The notes under the pieces were generated by a model. It was not told the DNA's origin. It worked only from the letters and a program-made list of their open reading frames with translations, and did not search any database. From positions 111,527,135 through 111,591,134 of the forward strand of contig CM054180.1 of the NCBI GenBank assembly GCA_028829895.1: a stretch of 64,000 nt of DNA, in the 5' to 3' direction. The position numbers and the translations under genes are program-made. Of this stretch, positions 11,993 through 24,428 are shown one piece after another. This stretch comes from Sinotaia quadrata. Lineage: Eukaryota; Mollusca; Gastropoda; Architaenioglossa; Viviparidae. How positions within the stretch are numbered: position 1 is the first letter of the stretch; each line of letters opens with the position of its first letter.

Positions 11993-14900
11993 GTGGACAT
12001 TTAAATATTTAACATAACATTATATCTATCTGCACGTAACTTCTTTCTTTTGTATTTGTTTTACTTTTAATTGTAATGGTTTATTTAATGCAGAAGGTAG
12101 AATATGAACGCTGTATTCAGTATTTAAAACATAAATACAGCGAATAGAGAATTTTGAAATAATACTTTCTAGTCTTTTTATAGTGCAATTATCTCGATTT
12201 CGTCAATGTATATGTAAAAATTAATAGTTTGGCGTTTTATACATTGTATATAAAGAGTCTGTACATATAAGATACTTTATATAAGGGAGCATTCATTATT
12301 AAAAGACATTATATTGATCATTTGATGATGAGAGTAGCACTTCATTCGTGCAGAAGTATCGTAGCTGGTATAGATGGAAAAAACCGCACGAAAACCTTTT
12401 CATTTCCAAACCACGATCATTCATGCAGAACGCTTAACAATAAAGTAATCATGGCACACTTTGGCGTTACTAGATTCCGTGGGGAAGGCATTTAAAAAAA
12501 TATATATTTAATTTTACAACAATGATTACGTACAGGTAATTGTTAATTAGAGGACATAATTAGTTTTCTCTCAGCAATTTTACTTGTTATCTTACAGAAA
12601 CCCTGGATGTTTCACGACAACTGCGGAAGTAACATATCCTTGAACCGTAACAGACAGACTGCGGAGGTGATAGACAGAATAGACTGGGGCAACAGTCTGT
12701 TGATGTCCAACGAACCAATGTCTACCAACAAACTGTATGAGGTAACTTCTTCTTGGAAACTTATAATTGGATAACTAATTAAAACCGTTTCGGTGGTTGT
12801 GTAATCCAGTATTTCTTTACGTTAATGAAGAACACTCAACCGGATAATACAATATTACTTGTATCGAAAGTAAATAATCATAGGATGATAAATTGTAATG
12901 CATTATGAGATTCCAACACTGCAATATTATTACTATTGATAAAAAAGATTAAAGAAACGGTTAAGAAATATATGTACATTTATTAATTATAAGTTCCTTC
13001 TCTAATAACGTCGTCCCTTTATTTCTATGACACCTGTTTGGGCCACAAAAATTTCCACTGCGCTCTTTCCCTGTCTGCCCGTGTTGTTTGACCTTAATGA
13101 CACTTTAGCCTGATCATTGTCATTCTGATCCCTATGTGTAATTTATTTTCTGTTTGCTCTCAGTGTTTCAGTTTGCTTTGTTGTGTCATATTCATGAGAA
13201 ATATAATATTGTGCAGTGTTGCACTCGCTGTATAACACGATAACTTTCATACTTTGTAAAATATATTTTTTCAAATTGTCTTAAATGTGAAAAACAAATA
13301 AATGATAATGAGATAAAGATCAAAGACTTTAGGAGTACACGTGAAATGCAGAAAATTAAGAGAGAGGCAAAGGACAGAATGCACAATGGAAATAGAGATT
13401 GGACTAACAAATAGAATAGAGGGGGGAAACCTGAGAGAAGAAATAAAAACGATTGTTTTCAAACTTATTTTTCATTCATCCCGTACCTGAAAAGTGTGGT
13501 TCTAAAGACAGTATCTACGAAGCACAAATAATTTTCTTTTCACCACATACAAACTTTGACAGATAAATAAAAAAATAGATAGATATTTAGATAGATAGAT
13601 AGACAGATAGACAGACAGACAGACAGACTGACTGACTGACTGACTGACTGACTGACTGGCGGGCGGGCGGTAGCAATGGGGAATTAAGTGTTCTCTTTAC
13701 TGTTAATTTATTTCATTATCCAAACTGGTAAACTATACGTCTCATTACATATTCATTGCGTGCCAGATGTTATTACATTTCTTAATGAACAAACACTACA
13801 CATTAATTAAATAAATATACTTTTATATGAAACTCAATCCCTTTCTTGACTGTAAACATTACAAATATGATTGGAAAGTTAATAAATCACACATAGTGGA
13901 GCATTATTGAATGCTTTTAAGCGTGCGTGTGTAATTGTTTTCATTCAGTAAAAGTACTTGTTGCAAATATTTTAAGAAATATATGAACGAAATTAAAACA
14001 TATAGAATAATTAAACTAAGTAAAAACAAATAATTAAATGAAATTATTGTCATTTCATTTACCTAGCTAAAAGTGGAGGAAATAGATACCCAATACAATG
14101 GGAATCTCACAGTACTGGGAGTTTGTGAAGAGAGCGCACTCTCAGTCCCACTGCCACGACATTACCACGAAATGAAGACTTTTGTCGGTGTAGGAGCATC
14201 AACTGTCATTTGTCACTGTAAAAGGGTTGGCCATATTGTGTAACTACTCTGTATGTTTAGTAAGCTGTTTAAACAAAGTTATATGTGTCTATGCCTGTAG
14301 TTTGCGTGGGAGCTTGCATCCTGGTTTGTGTCAATGTGTGTGTGTGTATGACGGGGGTTGTGTATGCACGCATACACACCCATAGTTTGAGAAAATATAA
14401 GCATTATATACAACTTGTAAATATTTTACATTTACCTACGAAAATGGTTATCGTGATAATAGTTCTTAAATATGAATAAATGGTTTATTTTTCAGTAAAA
14501 TATTCTTTGAGTTGTGTGCGAATTGTGTACATGATTTACAGTCTCTTGTATAGGAAAATTGTACTTTCGATATAATGCTCACATATTTACCTACCTTTCT
14601 GTGGGGAATTCAAGTTTTAGATAATGGAAATAGTTAATCTTTGATTTAATACATGCTTAATGTCAATATTGATACCATATTGAGTTGGTCACGCCCTTTC
14701 GACCTCATAGTAATTTCTAATGCTTGCCATGAGTACAATTTTCAGAATGTGTAACTTTTAAAGGCGCACTGACTGTTTTATTGCCTTTATTTTGTCTAAC
14801 ATGTTTTATTTTATTTTATTTTATTGCACGGTTTATTTTGCGTTATGGCAATCCTTTGTAAGTAAGGATAGTTAGAAAATGCTAAATAAATTTATCTGAA

Positions 14901-17180
14901 TGTTTTCTTTTAGATTAATGAGTACTCCAGCCCTGCCTTAACGACTGTTAAAGTGGGAAGTCGTCTTGGTGTGATGGTTGATACATCCCACTCTCTTCAT
15001 GTGTTTGTGGACGGCAAAGACCAAGGAGTTGTGGCGGAGAATGTAGCACAGCCGTGTTATGCAGTGTTTGATCTTGATTATTTCTTCAAGAAAGTTTGTG
15101 CATTTTCATTCGGAAAGTTAATATATTCGAAAACGAAATGTTTAGTTAAGACAGTTTATGAATTTTCCGTCGGAAAGATAACGTTAGAAAACGAAATGTT
15201 TTCATTAGTGTCATTCAAAATTGAATGAAATATTGAAGGTGATTTTATTTCAGACTTACCTTATAGATATTTTTACTTTACCCTCTAGCGTTTCATAGAT
15301 GATAATTTGAAATACGAGTTTTCTTTCAAAGATTTTTTTGCATTGCAAATCTGCCGATAATTAGTAGAATTCTAGCGTAAATGGAACATCCTGTACAGTT
15401 TTAAATTAATGAAATATTTATAACCAAAATAAAATGACTGAATCGCTTCTCTATGCCGGTAAAATTGCAAAGTTCTAAACGAAAAAACCTGTTAAAAATG
15501 CGTTTAATTAGTTTTCACTTTTATATTTTTAAACCGTTACAGCACGTTATACTAAGTGGCTGTTTGGCATTAATATTTTTGGCTGACAATTACCAAAGTG
15601 GAATACATGTAAGACCAGAATTTCCAGACATGCGAGAGTTTGATTCAGTCTAATGGTTTGTCCCAGACTTTGAATCATTATAATGGATTATCCCTGACGT
15701 TGGGGTATTAAACTCTAACGTTGGGGTATTAAACTCGCATGTATTAAAAATACATTATTAGTGAACATATTTAATTATCATTGTGCACGAATATTATTTA
15801 TATTTTATCATCGTAAAACAAAACGGGGCATTCTCCTTTTGTCACGAATATAACAATCGAGTAATACATAATTGAAAGGGAACGATGAATAAAATACACA
15901 TTTTATAATTTCATAATCTAGCTTGAATACAAAAAGAGAGATTACTATAGAAAACTTGCACAAGAACTGTGATACATTAGACTCCGTCTTGAGTACCAAT
16001 TTGCGAAGTACAATATTGTACACAACATTAATGCACTTAGCAGCGGTACGTTTAGATAGACCAATATTTATTCATCATTTTACGAGTAATAATTAACTAA
16101 TGAAATGTTCTTGTTTTTCCTGTATGCATTTGTTAGGATCCTGACTCAGAGATTGTGACTTGTTTAAGTACACATTCTCGAACACATTAACGTACATAGT
16201 CAGTTTTTCAAACTTGTACCTGTGTTAAATTGTAACAGCAATAAAAATAATGTGTATATGATACACGATATTCAATATTTGATTATTTTCTGTGACACAA
16301 TGCACATATTTTACTTGAATCTTAGTAGCCTAACTATCTTACAAAAGTCCAGGAACTTTACGAAATCTAGATCTGCCCTATCGGTGACTTGTTCCTAAAC
16401 CCAAACGTAATCATAGCTGCACGCACTATGCTTGATATTATATATAAATCGCTTTTCAAGAGTATTGTTCTGGTGTCTGAATCATCTAATTTGTTAAGTT
16501 ATATCAGTTTTCATTTTAACAGTGTCATTACGTATGTACTGATTCCTACTGCATTTATCATTAAATTATAACTTCATTCGATTTAACTGCTGCAGCTTTA
16601 CAATGCAAAGATTGGGATAATCAGACTAAACAAGTATGAACATGTCCAAACACGCATGAAATTAAGGAATGCTACTGAATATGGCTGAATACAGTTCAAC
16701 ATAACTGATCTTGACTTGTCCTAGTGATCTTATTTGAACTGAAATGACAGACTGACCATTGCTGAACAACACTACACATGACTGGTGTTCAGTGATGTTT
16801 ATAATTGTAACAAGCAAATATGGTCAAACATATCAAGACTGAACTTGTCTAAACTCTCCTGAACACTTTTGAATATGGGTAACTGTTACTGTGGATATCT
16901 GATCGCTTCTCAATAAATCTGAACACTATGAGGACTAAGTACAACTGATCAATCTGAATGATTTCAACTAAAACCTTGATTAAGAGCAAGAGTGGAAATG
17001 TTTATATTTTTATTATATTTGAAAATATTTCCCGGGTTTCGTTATATAAGTTACATGATTTACTAATTTTGCCTCAGGAGAATTATGATGAAATATTGTT
17101 CTTTTACTGCATCGTAAACGTCTTTCATTATCTTTGCAGGTGACTACCCTTCCTGTGTCGTCTCCCCAGTGATTATATAA
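10883..17180 (+). CDS. gene 2: TRIM-like RING/B-box/coiled-coil-NHR E3 ubiquitin ligase
   Basis: Coding exons are 10883-11992, 12598-12741, 14067-14189, 14914-15097 and 17140-17180, giving about 533 aa. Expected activity is ubiquitin transfer: the RING recruits an E2, the B-boxes and coiled coil assemble dimers, and the NHR binds a substrate or ligand. Exon phases are 0, 0, 0 and 1 and are kept in all copies. Introns 1-5 are 870, 605, 1325, 724 and 2042 bp. The NHR of about 150 aa is whole, but exon 6 has a single-base deletion that brings an early stop, so the C-terminal tail of genes 4 and 5 is missing. The family call rests on domain order and motifs; the joined transcript needs RNA evidence. 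Confidence 0.7.
12598..12741 (+). CDS. gene 2 exon 3 (NHR segment 1)
   Basis: The exon is 144 bp, phase 0 at both ends, with acceptor ATCTTACAG and donor GAG|GTAACT. It reads KPWMFHDNCGSNISLNRNRQ, then TAEV, a variable patch (IDRIDWGNS) and [15 protein letters not shown]. This fits the start of an NHR: F-H--CG-NI-L, a turn, then a -S-EP- strand. Confidence 0.75.
13561..13672. repeat. GATA/GACA/GACT/GGCG simple-repeat tract
   Basis: Runs of ATAGATAG, GACAGACA, GACTGACT and finally GGCGGGCG in intron 3 of gene 2. Tracts at the same place occur at about 1880-1950, 39236-39275 and 51640-51705. Confidence 0.8.
14067..14189 (+). CDS. gene 2 exon 4 (NHR segment 2)
   Basis: The exon is 123 bp, phase 0/0, with donor GGT|GTAGGA. 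It reads LKVEEID, patch TQYNGNLTVL, core [13 protein letters not shown], patch RHYHEM, KTFVG. A second possible donor (TTGT|GTAACT, about 14240) is conserved in most units but leaves the wrong phase for exon 5. Confidence 0.7.
14914..15097 (+). CDS. gene 2 exon 5 (NHR segment 3)
   Basis: The exon is 184 bp with acceptor TTTTAG and donor GTT T|GTGCAT. It reads [60 protein letters not shown]. It carries E in place of K in the AKNV motif and Phe for Tyr in HVYV. Confidence 0.75.
17140..17180 (+). CDS. gene 2 exon 6 (truncated C-terminus)
   Basis: After the acceptor CTTTGCAG the frame reads DYPSCVVSPVII and stops at 17178-17180. Compared with genes 4 and 5 (GTGAACTACATTAAAC), this copy has GTGATTATATAAAAC, one base shorter, which creates the stop. 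The following bases still resemble the lost tail (GACCCAGAAATCAGGAAG), so the loss looks fairly recent. Confidence 0.55.
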
Positions 17181-17347
17181 AACTTCTGTTCAGTGACCCA
17201 GAAATCAGGAAGAATGTAATCAGCTGGTCGTTTTGCGGATAATAATATTTATGAAAATAATTTAACTATTGACAAATAAGTATTTGTAATCCTTTCATTA
17301 AGAGTACAATAGCATTTTCGATTATATCCTAATTTAGGTTTAGAGTC

Positions 17348-17353
17348 AATAAA
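17348..17353 (+). terminator. poly(A) signal of gene 2
   Basis: AATAAA in TAGAGTCAATAAATTATA, at the same place as in the other units and followed by a TG tract from 17411. Confidence 0.6.
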
Positions 17354-17410
17354 TTATATATACTTTCTCCGTTTCTCCCTATTATCCCCGCTCTCTTATC
17401 ACATTATATA

Positions 17411-17419
17411 CGATTGTGA

Positions 17420-17486
<67 letters not shown>
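17411..17486. repeat. (TG)n microsatellite downstream of gene 2
   Basis: Pure TG after a short GAGTGAGTG lead. It continues at 19164 on the far side of an insertion, so the two tracts were one. Confidence 0.9.
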
Positions 17487-17490
<4 letters not shown>

Positions 17491-19163
17491 ACAGTCTGAT
17501 AAAAATGTCATGACTTGCTGACCCACTTGATTGTTTACTTCAAATATTGAGATTTGAAAACCCTTTGTTCAAGCTCTCCCCTATCGAGAAGCTTCCAGAA
17601 CAGGTCAAGACGTTATGTAATTTTAGGCCCATTGTCTAGGTTCTAGAACCAACTACATGCCACGCGATCCGTCACGTGATATGCTTTATGCTTTCCTATA
17701 TATATCGGTAACCGCTCCCGTCCCTTCACTGCGAGAAACAATTAGCTATCTACGTACCCACATTAGCTACTCGAGTCATACGGCAGCCGACGAGACAGAT
17801 GAGAATCATACACTTCGACTTCTCATAAAGGTACCATTTTATTTGATTGTATTCTGTATATCTTAAACTATGTATGTATTTGTGCTATGTATTATATTAT
17901 CCACTATATATTCGAGCACGGTTCAGGGAAATGACTGAAAACCTATAAGTTATGGAATATAAATTTATTGTAACTCTTTTCCATTGTAACTTTAATTTAT
18001 ATTGCTTTTAATTCATTAGAGCCAGAATGCCTGCGCTCGACATGAATTTCTCATGTAATTCAATTATTGCGTGTAATTTTAATTGTAAATTGTGAAGCAC
18101 TTTGCTGTTTGAATTACCCCTTTGTATGAACATTAATTTAACGTTGTAACTATTTTTATGATTCATACGTCATGCTGTTAAATGAAACATGCTGAGAAGA
18201 TTACGTTTTTCTAAATCTAAATTGTAAAGGATGTGAGGTCGAATTTCTAATTCAGAGCATTTAAACTGGAACGTGCTTAAGTAAGGGCATATTAAGCAGA
18301 GACTAAATTGGGACGCATTTTGCTTTACCCAGGTCGGCTTTTCTTCTTCTTGGGCTTGGTTTTGCTTTACCTTGCCTTGCCGTGCTTTGTTGTCCGCATC
18401 CTTGAATTGGACAAGTTGTCTTTGTCTTCGTCCGAAGACCTGTATAAACTGGTTTGAATTCTGGTGAGAGTTCACTTATTCTGAGAGTCCATGCCACTGT
18501 AAGCGACGGTGAGGTAGACGTACGCTGGTCTAAAGACTCAAGTTCACTAGCGACATAAAGGACACCTTTACCTGTATGCCACGTGCATCTCCGCTAGAGT
18601 GACTACTGTGAGATAGACCGGGGCGGACTGAAGGAACCAGGCGAATACAGACTTTACAGCTGAGTATTCCTCAGTTGAATTCAATTATCACAAAGAAACA
18701 TTGGCTACCTTTTCTCTTGAAAACATTAAGCACATATGTGCATGAATTAAGAAATAGACTATTCGCGCTCGTATTTGATTATTGTTAAATTGTTAAACTT
18801 TATTAAATCTTATTTTAATTGTTAAACTTTATTAAATCTTATTTTAATTGTTAAACCTCTTCGTAGTCAATTTTTATGCATAATAGACCTATAGATTTAT
18901 CTTAGATTGAATGGGGGCGGATGAGCTGAATGACAATAACGAATGCATATTAATTTAGAGGAACTTAACGACTTCAATCTAGCTAACGTTCGCAATTTAT
19001 CAGTTTGTAAATTTGTCGTCTGCACTACATAACACACATTTAAATTAGTCAAATGATAAGTTGAGCAACCAGTCTGCATAGGATATGAGAGAAGGAATTA
19101 ATTATCTTTAAAGTCCTTATTTATTCTAGGCAGGGTCTATAAATAAATACTGGAAACGTAACA
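17487..19163 (+). mobile_element. solo-LTR-like insertion inside a TG microsatellite
   Basis: A 1677-bp block begins TGTCACAGTC and ends CGTAACA, that is 5'-TGT and ACA-3', with GTGTG on both sides, and it splits a TG tract that is continuous in other units. Inside, in LTR-promoter order, are a trimeric heat-shock element (17588-17600), a second TTC-GAA pair (17641-17648), a TATATATAT box (17697-17705) and AATAAA near the 3' end (about 19142). A 29-bp direct repeat lies at about 18785-18850. There is no coding sequence. The flanking duplication is uninformative because the target is TG repeat. Orientation is inferred from the promoter motifs. Confidence 0.5.
17588..17705 (+). promoter_or_regulatory. 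heat-shock elements and TATA box in the LTR-like insert
   Basis: GAAGCTTCCAGAA at 17588-17600 is a perfect three-unit heat-shock element (GAA-nn-TTC-nn-GAA). TTCTAGAA at 17641-17648 supplies another pair, and TATATATAT follows about 50 bp later at 17697. This is the arrangement of a heat-shock promoter. Activity is inferred from motifs only. Confidence 0.45.
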
Positions 19164-19179
19164 GTGTGTGTGTGTGTGT

Positions 19180-19250
<71 letters not shown>

Positions 19251-19262
19251 TGAACGTGTGTG
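19164..19262. repeat. (TG)n microsatellite, right half
   Basis: Continuation of the TG tract split by the upstream insertion. Confidence 0.9.
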
Positions 19263-19724
19263 CATGTAGCAAAGATTGATATTTCCCTACTAAACGTAAG
19301 CCGCAAATTTTACTGAAATGATTTATGAAAAATTTCCTTCGAAATTTTATATTTAACCGTTTTGTTAAGCACAATTTTATTTCGAGAGAAATGTTTTAGT
19401 AAAAGACTTGTTTTAAGTGTACATGTACTTATCACTCACCAGTAAGCTACTCGACATCATCCGTTATATAACAATATACATTTCCAAAACAAACGATTTA
19501 TAACAATTACGTCTTGTACGTGTAATACAGGATTATTACAGCACACTTATCATTTTCAGTTTATCACACACACACATACACACAAACACACAAATATTGC
19601 TAATAAATCATTATTGTTGGACTCTAATCAGCACCTTGAACGATATTTACTTTAGCAAGGAATTCACTATAGTAACTTTATTGGCGCATTGATTACTTTA
19701 GTCTGTTTCTGTCTCAAATGAAGC

Positions 19725-19726
<2 letters not shown>

Positions 19727-19805
<79 letters not shown>

Positions 19806-19806
19806 A
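19727..19806. repeat. (CT)n(CA)n compound microsatellite
   Basis: About 14 CT repeats, a TTA spacer and about 20 CA repeats. The same place in the next-but-one unit (about 44125-44210) has shorter CT and CA runs. Confidence 0.9.
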
Positions 19807-21469
19807 CAAATATATATTATTAAGGAAAGGAAATGTATTAATTTTGTTTTTCATTTAAACACATCGCTATTGCAACTATACCAAGATACTGTCTTATATT
19901 TCATGCAATTATTTTTATGTAAGGCTTATGTGTTCTTCTATAATTAAAAAGTAAACGTATGTTAAACTCTAATTTATTTTGGAATAGAATCCCTATTGAG
20001 AATACTCTCAGATATCTTCTAATTAATTCAAAGTTTGCACTATTAATAAAATTGTTACAAGACCATTGTGTCGTTCTTATCGCTAAATAATACAAGAGCG
20101 TTGATCGTCTTTCTCGTCTCACATAAATATTTTTTAGCCCTTACTACCAGTTATACTTTGCCCATTCCCTTCATCAGAATTGAAATTTCAGTAAAGTGAT
20201 TATTTTCTGAGGATTTTATATGAAAGTTTAAAATATAGTCAACTCACAATTGAAAAGATTAAAAATAGCGATGTCACTGCTTTCAGTTTCGATTGGCATA
20301 ATATTGAAATGTTACAAGTTAATCTTATTTTTATATAAACTGTTACTCTTGTTACATATATTTTCTGATAATGTTTTATCGTTACCTCAGATTACAACTT
20401 TTCTAGTAATCGTACGTATGTAAACGCATATTAAGTCGTATAAGATTGCCATGGAAATAAGTTTACAACTGTAATCCCCTCACCACTAACCATTGAACGC
20501 GCTCTCAGTCAAAACAGTTTTTCTTCTCTCCACTTCTGTCTATCCACGACTTTCACACTATAAATGAACTGTATCACAACATTTTCGAATTACACAAAAT
20601 GCAAAGAACATAAAAAATTATAGATAGAAATTAAAATTTATATTTAAAATATGTGGGAGAATTTCCTATCATACATCATGCCTTCTGAATTCCTCTTTTC
20701 CTTCACAACATCAACATTATTTGCTTTCTACACAAGGAGGTGAAAGCGAGAAAATTACATAAATATCTGTGTGATCAAGTCAAGAAAAAAATTGACGTTT
20801 GATCTGCCCAACAATTAGGTCCATTGCATTGATTTCTTTGGTGTTAGAAACGCACAGTGGTATTTATTACTTTCATGTCTAGCCTGTAACCCGGAAAGTG
20901 ATTAAAAATGTATATATAATATTAATGTCATATTGCCTTCACGACAGAAGGGTCTGACGTATGCTAGCCTCCCGACTTTGTAACTGGGTCACAGCAATAG
21001 AGTGTATTTAGTTTGAGGGAGTGTGTTGACATGAAAGGAATCATTTCTCTAACTGCAATTCACGAGGAAACGAGATAGAAGACAAGCATGGTCTGATAAA
21101 CAAGTTAAACGAAAGCCCATGAAAACTGAACAAATTACAACAGTACATAACAAACAGTTTCTCCTGAACTCTTCTGATCACTTTTTGTTCTCGTGTGTGT
21201 TCACATTTCACAGCCACGTATTCTTCTTTCAATGGTTGATAATTATGCTGTTTTATAAAGTCTCACACTGATTCCCTGCCAGATACAATATACACCTAGC
21301 GATAGTTCCTTCTCTTTACATAGATTTATTACTTAAGAAATATTTCTAAATGACACGATATGTCGCTTTTGCCTGCTTGGTAATTCTATGATGTGATTTG
21401 AGTGTACAAGTATATATCGGCATATATTGATATTACCTTGCTGCAACGATATCATATCGAAAGTGTTGG

Positions 21470-22670
21470 GAAGTTCTGAACTTGAGAAGCTGAAGCATGT
21501 TTCCCTATCAAATGATACTGTTAGGAGGCGAATAGTGGCGATGTCTGATAACAGATAGTCGCAGTTTGTGTCAAAGATTCAGAATTCGATTTTCAACTTC
21601 TTTGCGACCCAGCTTATGAAACGATGAATGTCGCCAATTTAGCTCAAATTTGCGTCTACCTACGATATGTATATGACAAGCATCTGGAAGATTAATTTTT
21701 ATTTTTCGAATCTCTCACACCAGAACAACCCTGCAAAAGAAATATTTGACAAAGCGGACATATTCTTTGAGGCGCATGATATAAAATGGGAATATGTCAC
21801 TGGCGTGTGTACTGACGGCGCACCAGCAATGCTTGCTTGACGTTCTGGATTTTAAACGTTGGTTAAGTAAAAATCCCCACTTATTATTAATAATAATTCA
21901 TCATAAGTTGAAGAAAGTTTTCATACTACGTGAAGAAATGCAGCACTTTTTGCAAGACGCTAAACTAGACACGCACGCAAAATTCTCTGATTTCCACTTT
22001 CTTATATCCCTGTCATTTTTGGTCGACATATTTGAATCCGTGAATTCCATCAAATTGGCGCTGCAAGGAAAAGAGATCACAGTGCTCCCTTGTCATGAAA
22101 AATTGACAAATTTCAAAATGAAGCTCGAACTATGGCATGCAAAGTTAGAGAAAAAGAACATTTCCACATTTGAACACATATATTGATGAAAATGAGCTTA
22201 ACGTCGAAGACGATAAGCTTGATGTGATGAAACAACATGTATCAATTCTTAGCGAATAAATTTCTCATTATTTTCCTGACCTACAAGAATTTGAAAAATA
22301 CTATCGATTCATCAACAAGCCGTTTGTACTCTCCATTAGTGATCTGCTTTCAGAGGACAATTCTATTCAAGAACAGTTTATTGATTTGATAAATGATGGG
22401 GGTGCAAAACATGTTTTTAGTGAAATGTGTTGTAGTGATTTTTGGATTGAAATGGAATAGTCCTATCCCAATGTTGCAAAGATTGCTCTAAGGTTGCTGA
22501 TTCCATTTGCAATCACCTATGAGTGTGAGACAGCTTTCTCTACACTACTTGCTATCAAAAGAAAATCCAGAAACATATTAGACGCGACAAATGACATCAG
22601 AGTTGCTCTGGCCAAAAAGCCAAACACAGAAGAACTGGTTCGAGCAAAACAAAAGCATCCATCCCATTGA
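21470..22670 (+). pseudogene. decayed hAT transposase (ZBED5/FAM200-like)
   Basis: Several frames carry transposase pieces in order. They are KLKHVSLSNDTVRRRIVAMS (about 21490), EIFDKADIFFEAHDIKW then CTDGAPAML (about 21810, including the acidic residue of the hAT core), LREEMQHFL and LADIF-like FLVDIFESVNSIKLALQGK (21920-22080), and a hAT dimerisation C-terminus CETAFSTLLAIKRKSRN ending KQKHPSH and TGA at 22668. Stops and frameshifts separate the pieces, for example the TGA just after DGAPAMLA, so it cannot make transposase. Terminal repeats were not located. It may have replaced part of the spacer. Confidence 0.8.
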
Positions 22671-23137
22671 AATTTGAATTTAAATTTGATGACTAAGGTT
22701 TGCAATTTTCTCAATAAATAATTGTTTGTCAAAAATGTCTCATTAACAGTAGCCTATATGTTAATTGTAGTTAATTTAAATTGTAAATTTTAAAATGGTC
22801 TGCGAGCCATAAAAAAGTATAAGAGAACGCCACACGAGAAATTCCACCTGCAAAAACGTTATGTACCGGTGGTGTGCATGCTTAGAGCGATAAATAAATC
22901 TTAAATTTAATCATCGATAAGCTATTATGATAAACTAATTCATAAATATAATTATTAATTAGTATTAACAAGCCAGGCGTGTCACAATATCATTCCTGTT
23001 TGCTTTAAGACAGTTTTTCATTCTCTGGAATTTCCTCTATCCCATCTCTCTGCCTAACACCATCTCTCGTTATTTGTGTTTGACAGTATTTGAGATTAAC
23101 CACTTATCTATCCACGTACATTCACATTAATCATGAT

Positions 23138-23439
23138 ATTTTAATAGGTTCTATGACTTCTGGGCGGGCGACATTTTACAAACGACACTTAGTGGGCGAC
23201 ATCTGGCTAACGTCAACTAGCTACTGACACATGCCTAGGAACAACTGGCGTACGGCAAGTGACTTGTGCATAATACGACATACGACATTTTGCTAAACAA
23301 CAGAGAAAACGTAAGTAAATACCTGATTTATTCTACAGATGTAAGTTATGTGTAAGCCAGTTGTTGCTAGCCGATTGTGTCTAGCCAGTTGTCGCAAACA
23401 GCTTGTCGACCGCCCACCTGTCTGAACACCATTTTAATA
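23138..23439. mobile_element. Mutator-like miniature element with 9-bp target duplication
   Basis: ATTTTAATA at 23138-23146 and again at 23431-23439 flanks a 284-bp insert absent from the homologous place before gene 6 (about 60115). The insert ends are inverted repeats starting GG: GGTTCTATGACTTC... and, from the other end, GGTGTTCAGACAGG..., agreeing at 19 of 27 places and sharing TGGGCGG and CGACA. A 9-bp duplication and GG-starting ends suit Mutator-like elements. It has no coding capacity. It sits just upstream of the gene 3 promoter block. Confidence 0.7.
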
Positions 23440-23454
23440 GTGCCAGTGCAATTT

Positions 23455-23635
23455 AGTTTTGTTTAAAGGGAGATAACATTTTCGAATCAATTTTATTATG
23501 AAATACGTAATTTCACTTCGATCGCCACATGTGACAAGGACGGTCGCAGCCATTTGTTTTGCAATCGTTTTTGGTGCACATAAAGAAGGAGAATTCCGTG
23601 ATATTTGTCATTGACGTGCCGTGATACTGTCACAG
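23455..23635 (+). promoter_or_regulatory. promoter-like block and non-coding exon 1 of gene 3
   Basis: Same order of conserved strings as before gene 2: AAAGGGAGATAACATTTTCG, CACATGTGAC, GGTCGCAGCCATTTG and the donor TACTGTCACAG|GTAATG. TGACGTACG has decayed to AAATACGTAA, and about 7 bp around the second E-box-like site are missing. The upstream ATG found in gene 2 is GTG here. A 284-bp transposon lies just upstream. Confidence 0.5.
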
Positions 23636-24428
23636 GTAATGGCGAATCAAACATGAAATCACTTAATGTCATTGTCAGCTTTGCTTATATGCTTACTACT
23701 TGGTAATTTGTAAGATTACCCAACAATCGTTCAGTCTACTTTCGGTTTCGTTCGATTTAGCAGGAAATAGCGAATGCCTGCACTTGAATTAACTTAAAAG
23801 GAAAATAAAATTTTTGACAGAAATAGTAGCTGTGGGCGAGGAGATATAATCTTCACATTCTTAGTATTGTATGCAATCTTAAAGGTCTTTTTATGTAGCA
23901 CGTGCATTGTTTCAAACGAAATGGCAACCAATTGTGACAATGCTTTTTAAAAAAATGTAATCAGTTGATGTAAAATATTATGCTGTTAGTAGAGACTATA
24001 AAGTGTGAAATATTACCTCCCAACCCTCTCTCTTCTTCCTATCTCCTTCTTCCCCTCTTGCCAAATCTGGAATTTTCTCTTTTAAAATATGAATATCTCA
24101 GTGTCAGTACATTGTTTGAGAACACCTCAGTTTCTGTTCATTGTATGCACTTACGACAGTTCGTGTGCAATATGTATGCGCTTTGTTCAATATTATGTTA
24201 TATTGTAAAATATTATATTATATTATCAGTATCTCTAAAGTGTATTATACAAATACAATACTTGATATTTTAATTATTCAGTAAAATACACATTTTCACG
24301 TGTTTTAATTGACATTCGCTCCTTTTAATCACTACGCCCTTAAAAGACTTCACACATTAGTATTTATTGTGTTTATAATATTATAGTGGTTTCACTCATT
24401 AATTCTTTATATTTATTTTCAGTTTGCA

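Larger units (their letters stand above)
17354..23454. other. intergenic region between genes 2 and 3
   Basis: This is the longest spacer. It holds a TG tract interrupted by a solo-LTR-like insert (17487-19163), more TG (19164-19262), a CT/CA compound repeat (19727-19806), unit-type sequence (about 19820-21400), a decayed hAT transposase (about 21470-22670) with flanking sequence to about 22980, and a Mutator-like miniature element (23147-23430). The spacer part corresponding to 6900-9700 of the previous unit is missing and the hAT sequence stands in its place. No host gene is seen. Confidence 0.6.

Noticed and set aside
14190..14245. Alternative, later donor for exon 4 (TTGT|GTAACT)
   Set aside because: It leaves two bases over and brings a stop when joined to exon 5; gene 3 lacks a GT giving the right phase there. 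The earlier GG(T/A)|GTA donor is present in all five copies in the right phase.
18170..18497. Minus-strand frames of about 64-101 residues in the LTR-like insert
   Set aside because: No domain, composition or splice evidence; two overlapping frames compete. Treated as chance.
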